The position numbers and the translations under genes are program-made. Shown in pieces: positions 38,487-48,648 of a DNA stretch of 64,000 nt (its first letter is position 1; each line of letters opens with the position of its first letter). Under the pieces are notes generated by a model. The model was given only the letters and a program-made list of their open reading frames with translations. It ran no database searches and was not told the DNA's origin. The stretch is from an uncultured Pseudomonadota bacterium (GTDB lineage: Bacteria; Pseudomonadota; Gammaproteobacteria; Methylococcales; Methylomonadaceae): assembly GCA_903889445.1 (NCBI GenBank), contig CAISXF010000080.1, forward strand, positions 38,247 to 102,246, given 5' to 3'.

Positions 38487-39326
38487 ATGACCGAACAAGA
38501 TTGTTTACGACGTTTTTTATTTGAACAACACGGAATTCGTGGCGTGTGGGTAAAACTCACCGACAGTTGGCAAGCCGCGAAACAACATCAACAACAGCCA
38601 GAAATCGCGATAAATCAACTGGGACAAGCTCTCGCGTGCGTGTCGATGTTATCGACAACAGTGAAATTTGACGGCGCGTTGATTATGCAAGCGCAAAGTG
38701 GTGGCGCGATTAAATCACTCGTTGCCCAAGCGACCAATGAACGTAAAATTCGCGGTTTAGTGAAATGTCACGAACCCGTTACGGGCGATTCGTCGACCGA
38801 TTTGTTTGGCGAAGGTCGTTTGGTTTTGACGATTGAAGCGGGAAATAGCAAACCGTACCAAGGCATTGTGCCGTTACAAGGTGAAAATTTAGCCGCCGCG
38901 TTGCAAACGTATTTTGAGCAATCCGAACAATTGAAAACCCGTTTGTGGTTATTTGCGGACGAACATCATGCCGCTGGATTATTGTTGCAAGAGTTGCCAA
39001 GCGCGGAAGATTTGCCGAACGATTGGGAAACGATTGAAGTACTGGCGAACACCGTAACCTCAAAAGAAATGTTTGAGTTGGATTGTCAGGATTTGTTATA
39101 TCGCTTATTTAACGAAGAAGATGTGCGACTATTTGACGCTGAAAATGTAGCGTTTGAGTGTTCGTGTTCACGTTCTAAAATTGAAGAAACCTTACGCGCA
39201 ATGGGCGACGAAGAATTGCACGCCATTTTGAGTGAACAGGAAGTTATTGCGGTGACGTGCGAATTTTGCAGCGAAACGTATCAATTTTACGATGCCGACG
39301 TGGAAGCATTGTTGGCGCAAGATTAG
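38487..39326 (+). CDS. hslO: Redox-regulated chaperone Hsp33
   Basis: 279 aa. The N-terminal domain (DCLRRFLFEQHGIRGVWVKL) and the C-terminal redox switch (ECSCSRSKIEETL, then VTCEFCSETYQF) give the CxC plus CxxC zinc ligands. It becomes an active holdase when oxidised. The gene follows the REP terminator of trkH, so it probably has its own promoter. Confidence 0.96.
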   Translation: MTEQDCLRRFLFEQHGIRGVWVKLTDSWQAAKQHQQQPEIAINQLGQALACVSMLSTTVKFDGALIMQAQSGGAIKSLVAQATNERKIRGLVKCHEPVTGDSSTDLFGEGRLVLTIEAGNSKPYQGIVPLQGENLAAALQTYFEQSEQLKTRLWLFADEHHAAGLLLQELPSAEDLPNDWETIEVLANTVTSKEMFELDCQDLLYRLFNEEDVRLFDAENVAFECSCSRSKIEETLRAMGDEELHAILSEQEVIAVTCEFCSETYQFYDADVEALLAQD

Positions 39327-39344
39327 AAGAATTTTCAACGTAAT

Positions 39345-39372
39345 TTGTTTGTGAAAAAAAACGGTGTATTAT
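39345..39372 (+). promoter_or_regulatory. Candidate promoter of the small membrane-protein gene
   Basis: TTGTTT and TATTAT with a 16-base spacer lie about 40 bases before the ATG at 39414, which also has a clear ribosome site (CGGAGA). Confidence 0.4.
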
Positions 39373-39413
39373 TCGCATTCACCTAAAAATAAAATCTTGG
39401 TACGGAGAATAGC

Positions 39414-39623
39414 ATGGGTATGGTTGTTGAAATATCGGTTTTCATGTTGATTGCTGCGTCAATAGCGTTCACGCCGTTGGCTTATTTTATTTATATTTAT
39501 ACGAAAAAAGGTGAAAGTCCTTTTGATCACTTCGAACAAAATGAAGAGCATCCGCATTCCATCATTGATGAATTGGCGGAAAAAGCGATTCACACCGTTC
39601 AAGACAAATTGATTACACATTAA
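39414..39623 (+). CDS. Small membrane protein of unknown function
   Basis: 69 aa with a good ribosome site (CGGAGA 6 bases before the ATG). One long hydrophobic stretch (about residues 3-30, VEISVFMLIAASIAFTPLAY) is followed by a charged tail with an amphipathic helix (HSIIDELAEKAIHTV). I do not recognise the family. A bidirectional terminator follows, so the gene appears monocistronic. Confidence 0.7.
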   Translation: MGMVVEISVFMLIAASIAFTPLAYFIYIYTKKGESPFDHFEQNEEHPHSIIDELAEKAIHTVQDKLITH

Positions 39624-39633
39624 AATCCAAATC

Positions 39634-39670
39634 ACGGCGCGGCAAACTCATTATTTGTCGCGCCGTTTTC
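39634..39670. terminator. Bidirectional terminator
   Basis: An 8-bp GC-rich stem ACGGCGCG / CGCGCCGT is followed by TTTTC on the plus strand. It lies between the converging small-protein and moxR genes. Confidence 0.65.
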
Positions 39671-39680
39671 ACATCCAGAT

Positions 39681-40652
39681 TTACGGCACAGGAATCCGTT
39701 CAATCAATACTTTAATCACATCATCCGTCGTCATGCCTTCCGCTTCCGCTTCGTAAGATAAAATCAACCGATGCCGCAACACGTCAAACGCCATATCTTG
39801 AATATCGTCTGGCGTAACGTAATCGCGTTGAGACAGCCACGCTTTCGCCCTCGCGCAACGATCTAACGCAATACTCGCACGCGGACTTGCGCCGTATTGC
39901 AACCAACTCGCCAAATCGTCGCCGTACGCTTTCGGTTTGCGCGTCGCCAAAATTAGCTGCAACAAATAATCTTCCAACGGTTCCGCTAAATACAAATCTA
40001 ACACCGCATTTCGCGCTTCAAACAACGTCGTTTGCGAAATCGGCGTAAACACTTTTTTCAACGTTTTTTCAGTTTGTCGCGCTTCGGTTCGCACCAATCG
40101 CAAAATCGCTTTTTCGTGTTCCGCGTTCGGATAATCGACTTTGACTTGCAACAAAAACCGATCTAATTGCGCTTCGGGCAACGGATAAGTGCCTTCTTGT
40201 TCAATCGGATTTTGCGTCGCCATCACCATGAACAACGCCGATAATGGATAAGTCGCTTGCCCAACAGTAATTTGCCGCTCCGCCATTGCTTCCAATAATG
40301 CCGCTTGCACTTTCGCGGGGGAACGGTTGATTTCGTCCGCCAAAATCAAATTATGAAACAACGGCCCTTTTTGAAATTCAAAAGTGCCTTGTTGCGGACG
40401 ATAAATTTCCGTGCCAGTCAAATCGGCGGGCAATAAATCGGGCGTAAATTGTACGCGGTGGAAATCCGCTTCAATGCCGCGACTTAATACGTTAATCGCC
40501 CGCGTTTTCGCCAGCCCTGGTGCGCCTTCCACTAAAATATGCCCATCAGCCAACAAGCCAATTAACATACGTTCGACCAACACATCTTGCCCAATAATTT
40601 CTTCGGAAATGTGATTTTTTAAAGCTATTAAAGCGTTTTGAATCTCTGACAT
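39681..40652 (-). CDS. MoxR-family AAA+ ATPase
   Basis: 323 aa. It has Walker A (ILVEGAPGLAKTR), Walker B (LILADEINRSPAKVQ), the family TQNPIEQEGTYPLPEAQLDRF, and a C-terminal lid. MoxR proteins act as chaperones that mature metallo- or cofactor-dependent complexes, often with DUF58 and VWA partners. None follow here: the gene is last before a terminator and is 6 bases after a DUF475 gene, with which it is probably co-transcribed. The client is unknown. Confidence 0.92.
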   Translation of the reverse strand: MSEIQNALIALKNHISEEIIGQDVLVERMLIGLLADGHILVEGAPGLAKTRAINVLSRGIEADFHRVQFTPDLLPADLTGTEIYRPQQGTFEFQKGPLFHNLILADEINRSPAKVQAALLEAMAERQITVGQATYPLSALFMVMATQNPIEQEGTYPLPEAQLDRFLLQVKVDYPNAEHEKAILRLVRTEARQTEKTLKKVFTPISQTTLFEARNAVLDLYLAEPLEDYLLQLILATRKPKAYGDDLASWLQYGASPRASIALDRCARAKAWLSQRDYVTPDDIQDMAFDVLRHRLILSYEAEAEGMTTDDVIKVLIERIPVP

Positions 40653-40658
40653 AAAAAC

Positions 40659-41693
40659 TTAAACCATCGCGTGTTTGCGTTTGTAAAAAATAGACGACAT
40701 TATCGATAAACCAATAAATATCGCACCCACTAAACCGGTGATGACTTCAGGAATTTCGTGTTTCATACTGACCAACATGATGCCCGCCAACGCGCCAATC
40801 GCATAATGTGCGCCGTGTTCTAAAAACACATATTCATCGAGCGTACCTTGACGCACCAAATACACCGTCAAACTCCGCACAAACATCGCGCCAATCGTTA
40901 ACCCCAACATGATAATCACCACGTCTTGGGTAATCGCGAACGCGCCAATTACACCGTCGAATGAAAATGAAGCGTCCAAAATTTCCAAATAAATAAAACT
41001 CATCATGCTGCCACGTTTAATGGCATCCGACACTTCTTCGCCTTCTTCTTCGTTTTCAAATAATGCCGACATACTGTCCACGATGACGAATAACACTACG
41101 CCCGAAACACCCGCTACTAAAGCCGTTAAACGATCTTCTGGGTTCACGAAATTTTGCATTACAAGCAAGATACAAAGCGATAAAATAATTTCGATGGATT
41201 CTAATGAGCCGAAACTGGCGAATTTCCGTTCTAAATAACCGAGCCAATGAATTTCGCGGTCATTGTCGAATAAAAATCCAAAAAAAACCATTAACAAAAA
41301 CATCCCGCCAAATGCTGCAATTTGAACGTGTGCGCCCGTCAAATGATGCGCGTAAGTCTCTGAATCGTTCAACGCCATTTGTGCAACGGCAATAAAATCA
41401 ATGCCTGTCGCGAAAACTACAATCGCAATCGGAAATAATAAACGCATTCCAAATACCGCGACCAAAATCCCCCAGGTCAAAAAATACTGTTGCCATTTAT
41501 CATCCATACGTTTCAAAATCGACGCATTAACCACAGCGTTATCAAACGACAAACTGACTTCTAATACGCCTAAAATCAGCGCAATCATCACGCTGGTTGT
41601 GGCGGCTGTCATGCCTCCTTTTGAAAAGCCCCAGTAAAATGCGACACTCAAACACACAATGGCGACAATAAAAGACAATTGAAAATGCTTCAT
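40659..41693 (-). CDS. DUF475/TerC-like integral membrane protein
   Basis: 344 aa with about eight or nine membrane helices. TerC-type acidic motifs are present (LEVSLSFDNAVVNA in the first half, YLEILDASFSFDGVIGAFA in the second), the two inverted halves typical of this fold. Relatives affect metal export or tellurite resistance. I looked for a manganese riboswitch in the 157-base divergent leader and saw none. It is first gene of a pair with moxR. Confidence 0.88.
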   Translation of the reverse strand: MKHFQLSFIVAIVCLSVAFYWGFSKGGMTAATTSVMIALILGVLEVSLSFDNAVVNASILKRMDDKWQQYFLTWGILVAVFGMRLLFPIAIVVFATGIDFIAVAQMALNDSETYAHHLTGAHVQIAAFGGMFLLMVFFGFLFDNDREIHWLGYLERKFASFGSLESIEIILSLCILLVMQNFVNPEDRLTALVAGVSGVVLFVIVDSMSALFENEEEGEEVSDAIKRGSMMSFIYLEILDASFSFDGVIGAFAITQDVVIIMLGLTIGAMFVRSLTVYLVRQGTLDEYVFLEHGAHYAIGALAGIMLVSMKHEIPEVITGLVGAIFIGLSIMSSIFYKRKHAMV

Positions 41694-41850
41694 AAAAATT
41701 CCTAAAATTTAGTTTTGAATCGCGTCACTATAAGTCGATTTTGCTTTAAATCAATAGTGAAACCGATTAAAAATGTTAAAATTAAACTTTAAAATTCCTG
41801 AAGAATGGAAACAACAGCGTTAATTTTTATCACCCTATTTTGAGAGTCAA

Positions 41851-42471
41851 ATGAATCAATATAACTACCGCGAAGAGTTTTACCATCTTGCCGACGCGCT
41901 TATTTACGCCGGAAATGTCATTGATCACAAAGGCTGGTGTCCCGCAACGAGCGGCAATTTTTCGGCTCGATTATCCGACGGCACGATTGCCATTACCGTT
42001 TCGGGTAAACACAAAGGGCAGTTGCAACACGGCGATATTATGCTTGTCGACGCGCAAGGCAACGCACTCGATGGCAAAGTTCCGTCCGCAGAAACAATTT
42101 TACACATTCAACTTTATCAACGATTTTCCGACGTGAATATCGTGTTACATCCGCATTCGTTGAACAGCGTTTTGATTTCGATGAAGAATAAGAAAAAAAT
42201 CACGTTGAAAAATTACGAACTGTTAAAAGCGTTTAGTGGCGTAACCTCGCACAAACAACGGATTGTGATTCCCACGTTTGCGAACGATCAAAACATTCCC
42301 CGATTAGCGGAACACGTTGAATTTTACATGGACAGTCATGAAGAAATTTATGCGTATTTAATCGCTGGTCACGGTTTGTATACTTGGGGCAGTTCGGTGG
42401 ATGAAACGTTGCGTTATTTGGAAGCGTTGGATTTCTTATTTTCGTGTGAATTGCACATTAAACGAGGGTAA
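41851..42471 (+). CDS. mtnB: Methylthioribulose-1-phosphate dehydratase
   Basis: 206 aa, class II aldolase fold. N-terminal GWCPATSGNFSARLSDG is diagnostic. Zinc ligands are in VLHPHSLNSVL and LIAGHGLYTWG. It dehydrates MTRu-1-P in methionine salvage. It is followed 5 bases later by mtnD and then mtnC, giving three consecutive pathway genes. No mtnA or mtnP lies in the window. Confidence 0.95.
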   Translation: MNQYNYREEFYHLADALIYAGNVIDHKGWCPATSGNFSARLSDGTIAITVSGKHKGQLQHGDIMLVDAQGNALDGKVPSAETILHIQLYQRFSDVNIVLHPHSLNSVLISMKNKKKITLKNYELLKAFSGVTSHKQRIVIPTFANDQNIPRLAEHVEFYMDSHEEIYAYLIAGHGLYTWGSSVDETLRYLEALDFLFSCELHIKRG

Positions 42472-42475
42472 AAAC

Positions 42476-43039
42476 GTGAGTGTATTAACGATTTATCATG
42501 AAAATTCGCCCGAAAACGGCGACCGATTTACCGAATTTACGGACATTGAAGCGAAATTAACAGCTATTGGTGTGCAATTTGAACGCTGGACAGCGCCGCA
42601 AGATTTAACATCTCACGCCAGTAATGACGACGTTTTGACTGTTTATGGCGATTCCATTGACCGTTTAAAACAGCAATATGGTTTCCAATCGGCGGACGTG
42701 ATTAAACTCGATGCGACACATCCCGACAAAATTTCCATGCGTGAAAAATTTTTAAACGAACACACGCACAGCGAATTTGAAGTGCGCTTTTTTGTTGAAG
42801 GACGCGGGCTGTTTTATTTGCACGTTGGCACACAGGTTTTTGGCGTGTTGTGCGAACAAGGTGATTTAATTAGCGTGCCAGCTAATGTTACGCATTGGTT
42901 TGATATGGGCGAAAACCCGCATTTAGCGTGCATTCGATTATTCACCAACCCCGAAGGTTGGGTTGCCGATTTCACCGACAACGACATCGCAAAATTATTT
43001 CCCACGCTCGATGAATTACAACGGGAATTGGCAGCATGA
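42476..43039 (+). CDS. mtnD: Acireductone dioxygenase
   Basis: 187 aa from a GTG start at 42476, set by GAGGG 7 bases upstream; an open frame reaches back into mtnB but is overlap only. Metal ligands are visible: H, H, E in NEHTHSEFEVRFFVEG and the third His in PANVTHWFDMG. With Fe it makes the 2-keto acid precursor of methionine; with Ni, an off-pathway product. The stop overlaps the mtnC start by 4 bases. Confidence 0.95.
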   Translation: MSVLTIYHENSPENGDRFTEFTDIEAKLTAIGVQFERWTAPQDLTSHASNDDVLTVYGDSIDRLKQQYGFQSADVIKLDATHPDKISMREKFLNEHTHSEFEVRFFVEGRGLFYLHVGTQVFGVLCEQGDLISVPANVTHWFDMGENPHLACIRLFTNPEGWVADFTDNDIAKLFPTLDELQRELAA

Positions 43040-43725
43040 TTAAGGCAATTATTACCGATATTGAAGGCACCACGTCATCATTATCATTTGTGAAAGAGTG
43101 TCTTTTCCCCTACGCTCGCGCGAATATGGGTTCGTTTTTGCGAGCGAACGTGAATAACGAAACGGTGAAAAAATTACTGACTGAGGTAAATACCGAAGTC
43201 GGTGCGAAATTGGATTTGCATCAAGCAATCGAGCAGTTAATTCAATGGATTGATGATGACAAAAAAATCACACCGTTAAAAGCGTTGCAAGGTTTGATTT
43301 GGGAAATGGGTTATCATCGCGGCGAATTAACCGGTCATTTGTACGCGGATGCGATTCGCAATTTACAAACGTGGAAAGCGCAAGGTTTTGATTTGTACAT
43401 TTATTCGTCGGGGTCGGTTTACGCACAAAAATTGCTGTTCGCGCATACGGAAGTGGGCGATTTAACGTTGTTATTTTCGGGGCATTTCGACACGCACATT
43501 GGTCATAAACAAGAGTCGAGTTCGTATGAAAATATCGTCGCGCATATTGGTTTGCCAGCGGAACAGTTGTTGTTTTTGTCCGATATTGAAGGCGAATTAA
43601 ATGCCGCGCAAGCCGCTGGATTACAAACGATTTGGCTGACACGCGACGAAGCCCCCGAATCCAGCGCAACACATTGGCAAGTTGCTGATTTTGATGCGAT
43701 TGAAGTGGAGTTTTTAAATTCATGA
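43036..43725 (+). CDS. mtnC: Enolase-phosphatase E1
   Basis: 229 aa HAD enzyme. The nucleophile motif is ITDIEGTTSSLSFVKE, followed by IYSSGSVYAQKLLF and FLSDIEGELNAAQAAG. It enolises and dephosphorylates diketo-methylthiopentyl-1-phosphate to acireductone. Translationally coupled on both sides (ATGA overlaps with mtnD and the DUF2058 gene). Confidence 0.95.
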   Translation: MIKAIITDIEGTTSSLSFVKECLFPYARANMGSFLRANVNNETVKKLLTEVNTEVGAKLDLHQAIEQLIQWIDDDKKITPLKALQGLIWEMGYHRGELTGHLYADAIRNLQTWKAQGFDLYIYSSGSVYAQKLLFAHTEVGDLTLLFSGHFDTHIGHKQESSSYENIVAHIGLPAEQLLFLSDIEGELNAAQAAGLQTIWLTRDEAPESSATHWQVADFDAIEVEFLNS

Positions 43726-44279
43726 GCAAATCCTTATCGTTGCAAGAGCAATTGCTCAAATCGGGTTTGGTGAGCAATGCCAAAGCGAAAAGCATCAAAA
43801 CCGAAAAAAACAAACAAGTCCAACAGAAACGTCATCACAAAGTTGAAATTGTGGACGAAGCGAAACAATTGGCGCAGCTGGCGCAAGCTGAAAAAATTGA
43901 ACGCGATAAAGTGTTAAATCAACAGCATCAAGCGCAAACCGTGCAAAAAGAAGTGTTGGCGCAAATCAAACAAATGATTGAGCAAAACCGCGTGCCGATT
44001 GATTCCAAAAATGCGGAAATTGCTTACCATTTCACCGACGCGCCCAAAGTTAAAACGCTTTATGTGACGGAAAATTTGCGTGATCAATTGGCAAAAGGAA
44101 AATTAGCGATTGTGAAAGCCGAATCGGGTTACGCGCTGGTGAATAGTGATATCGCGCAAAAGATTAAAGAGCGCGATGCCACGAAAGTTTTGGCGTGGAA
44201 CGAACCACAATCCAAATTTTCGGCGGTTGAAGATGATCCGTATGCAGCGTTTGAAATTCCGGATGATTTAATGTGGTGA
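43722..44279 (+). CDS. DUF2058 family protein
   Basis: 185 aa, highly charged. An N-terminal SLQEQLLKSGLVSNAKAK motif typical of DUF2058 (YaiL-like, nucleic-acid-associated) is followed by a long Lys/Gln-rich coiled stretch (residues about 25-90). A compact C-terminal domain follows (YHFTDAPKVKTLYVTENLRDQL, GYALVNSDIAQKI). Its start overlaps the mtnC stop, so it rides on the salvage operon, probably by position. Function unknown. Confidence 0.85.
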   Translation: MSKSLSLQEQLLKSGLVSNAKAKSIKTEKNKQVQQKRHHKVEIVDEAKQLAQLAQAEKIERDKVLNQQHQAQTVQKEVLAQIKQMIEQNRVPIDSKNAEIAYHFTDAPKVKTLYVTENLRDQLAKGKLAIVKAESGYALVNSDIAQKIKERDATKVLAWNEPQSKFSAVEDDPYAAFEIPDDLMW

Positions 44280-44289
44280 TTGACATGTT

Positions 44290-44925
44290 ATGACGGATTA
44301 CACGGAATATATTAAAATTTTCGTTGGGATTGTGGCGATTCTTAACCCGCTTGGCGCGATTCCAATTATCGTTTCACTCACAGCCGGTGCGAGTGAGTCA
44401 GAACTTAAAAAAATTCAAGAAACGGTGACTATTAGTGTTTTGACTGTTTTATTAGTCAGCCTTTTTATAGGAAAATACTTACTTATTTTTTTTGGTATTT
44501 CGATTGATTCGTTCAGAGTCGGTGGCGGAATTTTGATATTATTGATGTCAATCACGATGTTGAACGCGAAAGTGGGCGATACCAAACACACCAAGGAAGA
44601 GGCAGAAGAAAGCCAATCTAAACAGTCCGTAGCAGTTGTTCCCATTTCCATTCCTTTATTGGCGGGACCAGGTGCAATTAGTACCGTCATACTTTACAGT
44701 CAGAAAAAGTCTAGTGTTGAACATTATTTGCTGATGAGTTTCGATATGCTCGCTGTGGTCGTCATTTTATGGATTGTTCTCAAAAGTATTCCGTGGATTT
44801 CAAGACACATCAGCCAAACAGGTATCAATATTTTTACGCGCATCATGGGGTTAATTCTTGCTGCGTTGGCGGTCGAATTTATCGCCAACGGTATAAAGGG
44901 ATTATTTCCGATATTAGTGGTTTAA
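44290..44925 (+). CDS. MarC family membrane protein
   Basis: 211 aa with six predicted helices. MarC/UPF0056 signatures are ILNPLGAIPIIVSLTAG at the start and VVPISIPLLAGPGAISTVIL in the middle. The transported substrate is not established for the family. It is 10 bases downstream of the DUF2058 gene, so it may share the mtn transcript. Confidence 0.9.
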   Translation: MTDYTEYIKIFVGIVAILNPLGAIPIIVSLTAGASESELKKIQETVTISVLTVLLVSLFIGKYLLIFFGISIDSFRVGGGILILLMSITMLNAKVGDTKHTKEEAEESQSKQSVAVVPISIPLLAGPGAISTVILYSQKKSSVEHYLLMSFDMLAVVVILWIVLKSIPWISRHISQTGINIFTRIMGLILAALAVEFIANGIKGLFPILVV

Positions 44926-45002
44926 TGTTTCATCGTTCAGAAGCTCAGGCTTGCTGATATTTCAAATTTCATTTTTCATTTACAAACAAACTCACATCAA
45001 AC

Positions 45003-46568
45003 ATGAATAAAAAAATCTCTCGCGCTCTCATTAGCGTTTCAGACAAAACAGGCATTGTTGAATTTTGCCGCACCCTCAATCAACTCGGTATCGAAATTTT
45101 ATCAACGGGCGGCACGTTCAAAACGTTGACCGAAAACAACATCGCCGCAATTGAAGTGTCGGATTACACGGGCTTTCCTGAGATGATGGACGGGCGCGTT
45201 AAAACGTTGCATCCCAAAGTTCACGGCGGTATTTTAGGACGACGCGGCATCGACGATGCCATTATGGCGGCAAATGATATTCGCGCGATTGATTTAGTCG
45301 TGGTGAATTTGTACCCGTTTGAACAAACGATTGCGAAACACGATTGCGATTTCGACACCGCGATTGAAAACATTGATATTGGCGGGCCGACGATGATTCG
45401 TGCCGCTGCAAAAAATCATGCGGATGTGGCGGTGGTCGTTAATCCAAACGATTACGCCGATATTTTAAAAGAATTGACCGAAGCGGAAGGTGAATTATCG
45501 AGCGCAACTCGTTTTCGTTTGGCGTTAAAAAGTTTTGAACACACCGCCAGTTATGACGCGGCGATTGCCATCTATTTGAGTGGCTTAAATGTCACGCCTT
45601 TTCCAGAAACGTTAAACTTGCAATTCTATCAACAACAAACGTTGCGTTATGGCGAAAATCCTCATCAAAACGCCGCGTTTTATGTTGAAAAAAAGCCTGC
45701 GATTGGCACCATAGCCAGCGCAACACAATTACAAGGCAAAGAACTTTCGTACAACAACATTGCCGATGCGGATGCGGCGTTGGAATGCGTCAAATCGTTC
45801 ACAGAAAAACCAACGTGCGTCATTGTCAAACACGCAAATCCGTGCGGTGTGGCGGAAGCAGATGATATTTTAACCGCTTACAATTTAGCGCACGCGACCG
45901 ACCCGACTTCGGCATTTGGTGGAATTATTGCGTTTAATCGGGAATTGGACGAACAAACGGCGGCTAAAATTGTGGCGCGACAATTTGTCGAAGTGATTAT
46001 TGCGCCTAGCGTCAGCGAAGTCGCGAAACACATTTTGGCGGCAAAACAAAATGTGCGTGTTTTGGCGACAGGAGATTGGTCGAATGACGCTTCATCGCAT
46101 GGCGCGTTGGATTACAAACGTGTGGGCGGTGGGTTATTGGTGCAAGACAAAGACGTTGGCATTATGTTACCCGCTGACATGAAAGTTGTCACGAAACGCG
46201 CTCCGACAAAGCAAGAATGGGCAGATTTATTATTTGCGTGGAAAGTGGCGAAATTCGTGAAATCAAACGCGATTGTTTATTGTAAAAATGGGCAGTTAAT
46301 TGGCGTGGGCGCAGGTCAAATGAGCCGAATTTATTCTGCGAAAATTGCGGGCATTAAAGCCAATGACGCAGGTTTTGAAGTGGGCGGTTCCGTGATGGCT
46401 TCGGATGCGTTTTTTCCATTCCGTGACGGTATCGACGCAGCGGCTGACGCGGGAATTACCGCCGTTATTCATCCAGGTGGTTCAATGCGTGATCAGGAAA
46501 TTATCGACGCGGCGAATGAATACCAAATGGCAATGTTGTTCACTGGAATGCGCCACTTCCGTCACTAA
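45003..46568 (+). CDS. purH: Bifunctional AICAR transformylase / IMP cyclohydrolase
   Basis: 521 aa. The N-terminal MGS-like cyclohydrolase domain ([45 protein letters not shown]) is followed by the transformylase domain ([46 protein letters not shown]). It carries out the last two steps of IMP synthesis. purD follows after 13 bases. Confidence 0.97.
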   Translation: MNKKISRALISVSDKTGIVEFCRTLNQLGIEILSTGGTFKTLTENNIAAIEVSDYTGFPEMMDGRVKTLHPKVHGGILGRRGIDDAIMAANDIRAIDLVVVNLYPFEQTIAKHDCDFDTAIENIDIGGPTMIRAAAKNHADVAVVVNPNDYADILKELTEAEGELSSATRFRLALKSFEHTASYDAAIAIYLSGLNVTPFPETLNLQFYQQQTLRYGENPHQNAAFYVEKKPAIGTIASATQLQGKELSYNNIADADAALECVKSFTEKPTCVIVKHANPCGVAEADDILTAYNLAHATDPTSAFGGIIAFNRELDEQTAAKIVARQFVEVIIAPSVSEVAKHILAAKQNVRVLATGDWSNDASSHGALDYKRVGGGLLVQDKDVGIMLPADMKVVTKRAPTKQEWADLLFAWKVAKFVKSNAIVYCKNGQLIGVGAGQMSRIYSAKIAGIKANDAGFEVGGSVMASDAFFPFRDGIDAAADAGITAVIHPGGSMRDQEIIDAANEYQMAMLFTGMRHFRH

Positions 46569-46581
46569 AAAAAGGAAAATA

Positions 46582-47856
46582 ATGAACGTTTTAATTATTG
46601 GTAACGGCGGACGCGAACACGCTTTGGCGTGGAAAGTGAAACAATCACCGAAAGTCAGCCACGTTTTTGTGGCGGCGGGAAATGCAGGCACCGCGTTAGA
46701 AACTGGCATGACGAATGTTGCGATTGCGGTGGATGATTTGGATGGTTTACAAAAGTTTGCCGAACAAAATGCGATTGAATTAACCATTGTCGGGCCCGAA
46801 GTGCCTTTGACATTAGGCATCGTTGATCAATTTCAAGCGGCAGGTTTGGCGTGTTTTGGCGCGTCGGCGTACACGTCACAATTGGAAGGCTCGAAAACAT
46901 TTTGCAAAGATTTCATGATTCGTTACGGCATTCCCACGGCGGCTTATGAAAGTTTCACCGACGCAACAAAGGCGATTGCGTACATTGAAAAACACGGCGC
47001 ACCGATTGTGGTGAAAGCGGACGGTTTAGCGGCGGGAAAAGGCGTAATTGTCGCGCAAACCAACGCCGAAGCTATTGCTGCGGTGAACGATATGTTGGCG
47101 GGAAATGCGTTTGGTGAAGCGGGACATCGCGTAGTGGTGGAAGAATTTTTAGGCGGTGAAGAAGCCAGTTTCATTGTGATTGCGGACGGTAAAAATGCGC
47201 TGCCAATGGCAACGTCGCAAGATCATAAAGCTATTTATAATGGCGATAAAGGCATTAACACCGGTGGAATGGGGGCGTATTCGCCCGCGCCGATTGTTAC
47301 GCCTGAAATTCATGAGCGTGTCATTCGTGACATTATCGCACCAACGCTTGCGGGAATGGCGGCTGAAGGACATCCGTACACGGGATTTTTGTACGCAGGT
47401 TTGATGATTTCACCGAATGGCACGCTGAAAGTGTTGGAATATAATTGCCGTTTTGGCGACCCTGAAACGCAGCCGATTATGATGCGTTTGAAAAGTGATT
47501 TAGTGGAATTGTGCCAAGCCGCGCTCGCGGGTGAACTCGATAAAACAACGACTGAATGGGACGAAAGACCCGCGTTAGGCGTGGTATTAGCGGCGGGTGG
47601 TTATCCGGATAATTACGCGAAAGGACAAGTCATTTCAGGTTTACCAACCGAAGAAAGCGATGATTGCAAAGTGTTTCACGCTGGCACCGCGCAAATGGGC
47701 GACGATATTGTCACGAATGGCGGGCGTGTTTTATGCGCGTGTGCGTTGGGCGATTCGATTCAAGACGCGCAAATCAAAGCCTACGAATTAGCGAATAAAA
47801 TTAGTTGGAATGGAATTTATTACCGCACCGATATTGGATTTAAAGCGATTCGTTAA
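46582..47856 (+). CDS. purD: Phosphoribosylamine-glycine ligase
   Basis: 424 aa from ATG 46582, set by AAGGAAAATA just upstream; the frame is open back into purH but that is overlap. ATP-grasp enzyme: VLIIGNGGREHALAWK, IVVKADGLAAGKGVIVA, GGEEASFIVIADG, YNGDKGINTGGMGAYSPAP and EYNCRFGDPETQ. It makes GAR from phosphoribosylamine and glycine. The purHD order is standard in gammaproteobacteria. Confidence 0.97.
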   Translation: MNVLIIGNGGREHALAWKVKQSPKVSHVFVAAGNAGTALETGMTNVAIAVDDLDGLQKFAEQNAIELTIVGPEVPLTLGIVDQFQAAGLACFGASAYTSQLEGSKTFCKDFMIRYGIPTAAYESFTDATKAIAYIEKHGAPIVVKADGLAAGKGVIVAQTNAEAIAAVNDMLAGNAFGEAGHRVVVEEFLGGEEASFIVIADGKNALPMATSQDHKAIYNGDKGINTGGMGAYSPAPIVTPEIHERVIRDIIAPTLAGMAAEGHPYTGFLYAGLMISPNGTLKVLEYNCRFGDPETQPIMMRLKSDLVELCQAALAGELDKTTTEWDERPALGVVLAAGGYPDNYAKGQVISGLPTEESDDCKVFHAGTAQMGDDIVTNGGRVLCACALGDSIQDAQIKAYELANKISWNGIYYRTDIGFKAIR

Positions 47857-47863
47857 ACCTCTC

Positions 47864-47908
47864 AGCTCGATAATCGCTTATTTTTAAACGGTTATTGAGC
47901 TTTTTTTG
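47864..47908 (+). terminator. Terminator of purHD
   Basis: AGCTC..ATAATCG pairs imperfectly with CGGTTAT..GAGCT and is followed by seven T. It starts 7 bases past the purD stop and lies between converging genes. Confidence 0.6.
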
Positions 47909-47913
47909 AGAAT

Positions 47914-48639
47914 TTATTTTTTTGTCCAACGAGGCAACCACATTTGTGCAAAGCAGGTCGCAAACATTACCATCGCGGCGACGCTGTAACCAAAGCCTCC
48001 AATCATCGTGAACCATGCACAAGCAGGATAAAATTTAGTCAACCACCACGAAGCAACATCCAATACTAAAAATGCAAACGGTGTTGAAATCAAAATCAAT
48101 TTCCAAAATTGATTAAATTCCGCCATGCCAAAAATCCAGCCGACGAACAGAAAAATAAAACTAATTCCGAATAAGTGAATATGAGAAACGCGCGTCAATG
48201 ACGCAATACTCGCACCATGATCGGTTTCCGCTAAACTTCTGGCAACGTCGAGTTTAGCCACTTGCGGCAATCCCGATTCTTCGTCATGACAAGAGGCGCA
48301 ATTTTTTTCAAATAAAGGTGCTACTTTTTCCCATTCAGCTGCTGACGCGCCATCGCGCACCCATTGAATCATGGTAAATTTCACATCGCCACTGGCTTTA
48401 TCTTTCATTTTGCCAGTAAGAGCCGATTCCAATTTAGAACCCGAACGATTGCCGTAATAACTGTAGACAATATCGTTCATCGATAAGCCAGGTTTGCCAT
48501 CTGCCATGCCGTGCGTCAGCATAATTTGCGCTCCCGCCATCATCAAACCTAAACCAATCACCAACAAAAAACTGGTAAACAACACGCGGTACGTCAACGA
48601 CAATTTTCCCAGCGTTACATCATCTCTCGCTTCAATCAT
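47914..48639 (-). CDS. Inner-membrane monohaem cytochrome c of an MtrAB-like cluster
   Basis: 241 aa with four predicted helices (about residues 18-45, 150-167, 177-197 and 208-232). A periplasmic loop carries one haem c site (CASCHDEES, near residue 113). Just before helix 2 is a His pair (VSHIHLFGI) that might ligate haem or contact quinone. I do not recognise a named family. Being last in the porin/decahaem operon, it could pass quinol electrons to periplasmic carriers as CymA does in Shewanella; this is inference. It starts 9 bases after the porin gene. Confidence 0.8.
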   Translation of the reverse strand: MIEARDDVTLGKLSLTYRVLFTSFLLVIGLGLMMAGAQIMLTHGMADGKPGLSMNDIVYSYYGNRSGSKLESALTGKMKDKASGDVKFTMIQWVRDGASAAEWEKVAPLFEKNCASCHDEESGLPQVAKLDVARSLAETDHGASIASLTRVSHIHLFGISFIFLFVGWIFGMAEFNQFWKLILISTPFAFLVLDVASWWLTKFYPACAWFTMIGGFGYSVAAMVMFATCFAQMWLPRWTKK

Positions 48640-48648
48640 AATTGCGCC

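Noticed and set aside
41694..41850. Manganese (yybP-ykoY) riboswitch ahead of the DUF475 gene
   Set aside because: I looked for the conserved paired core in the leader and did not find it.
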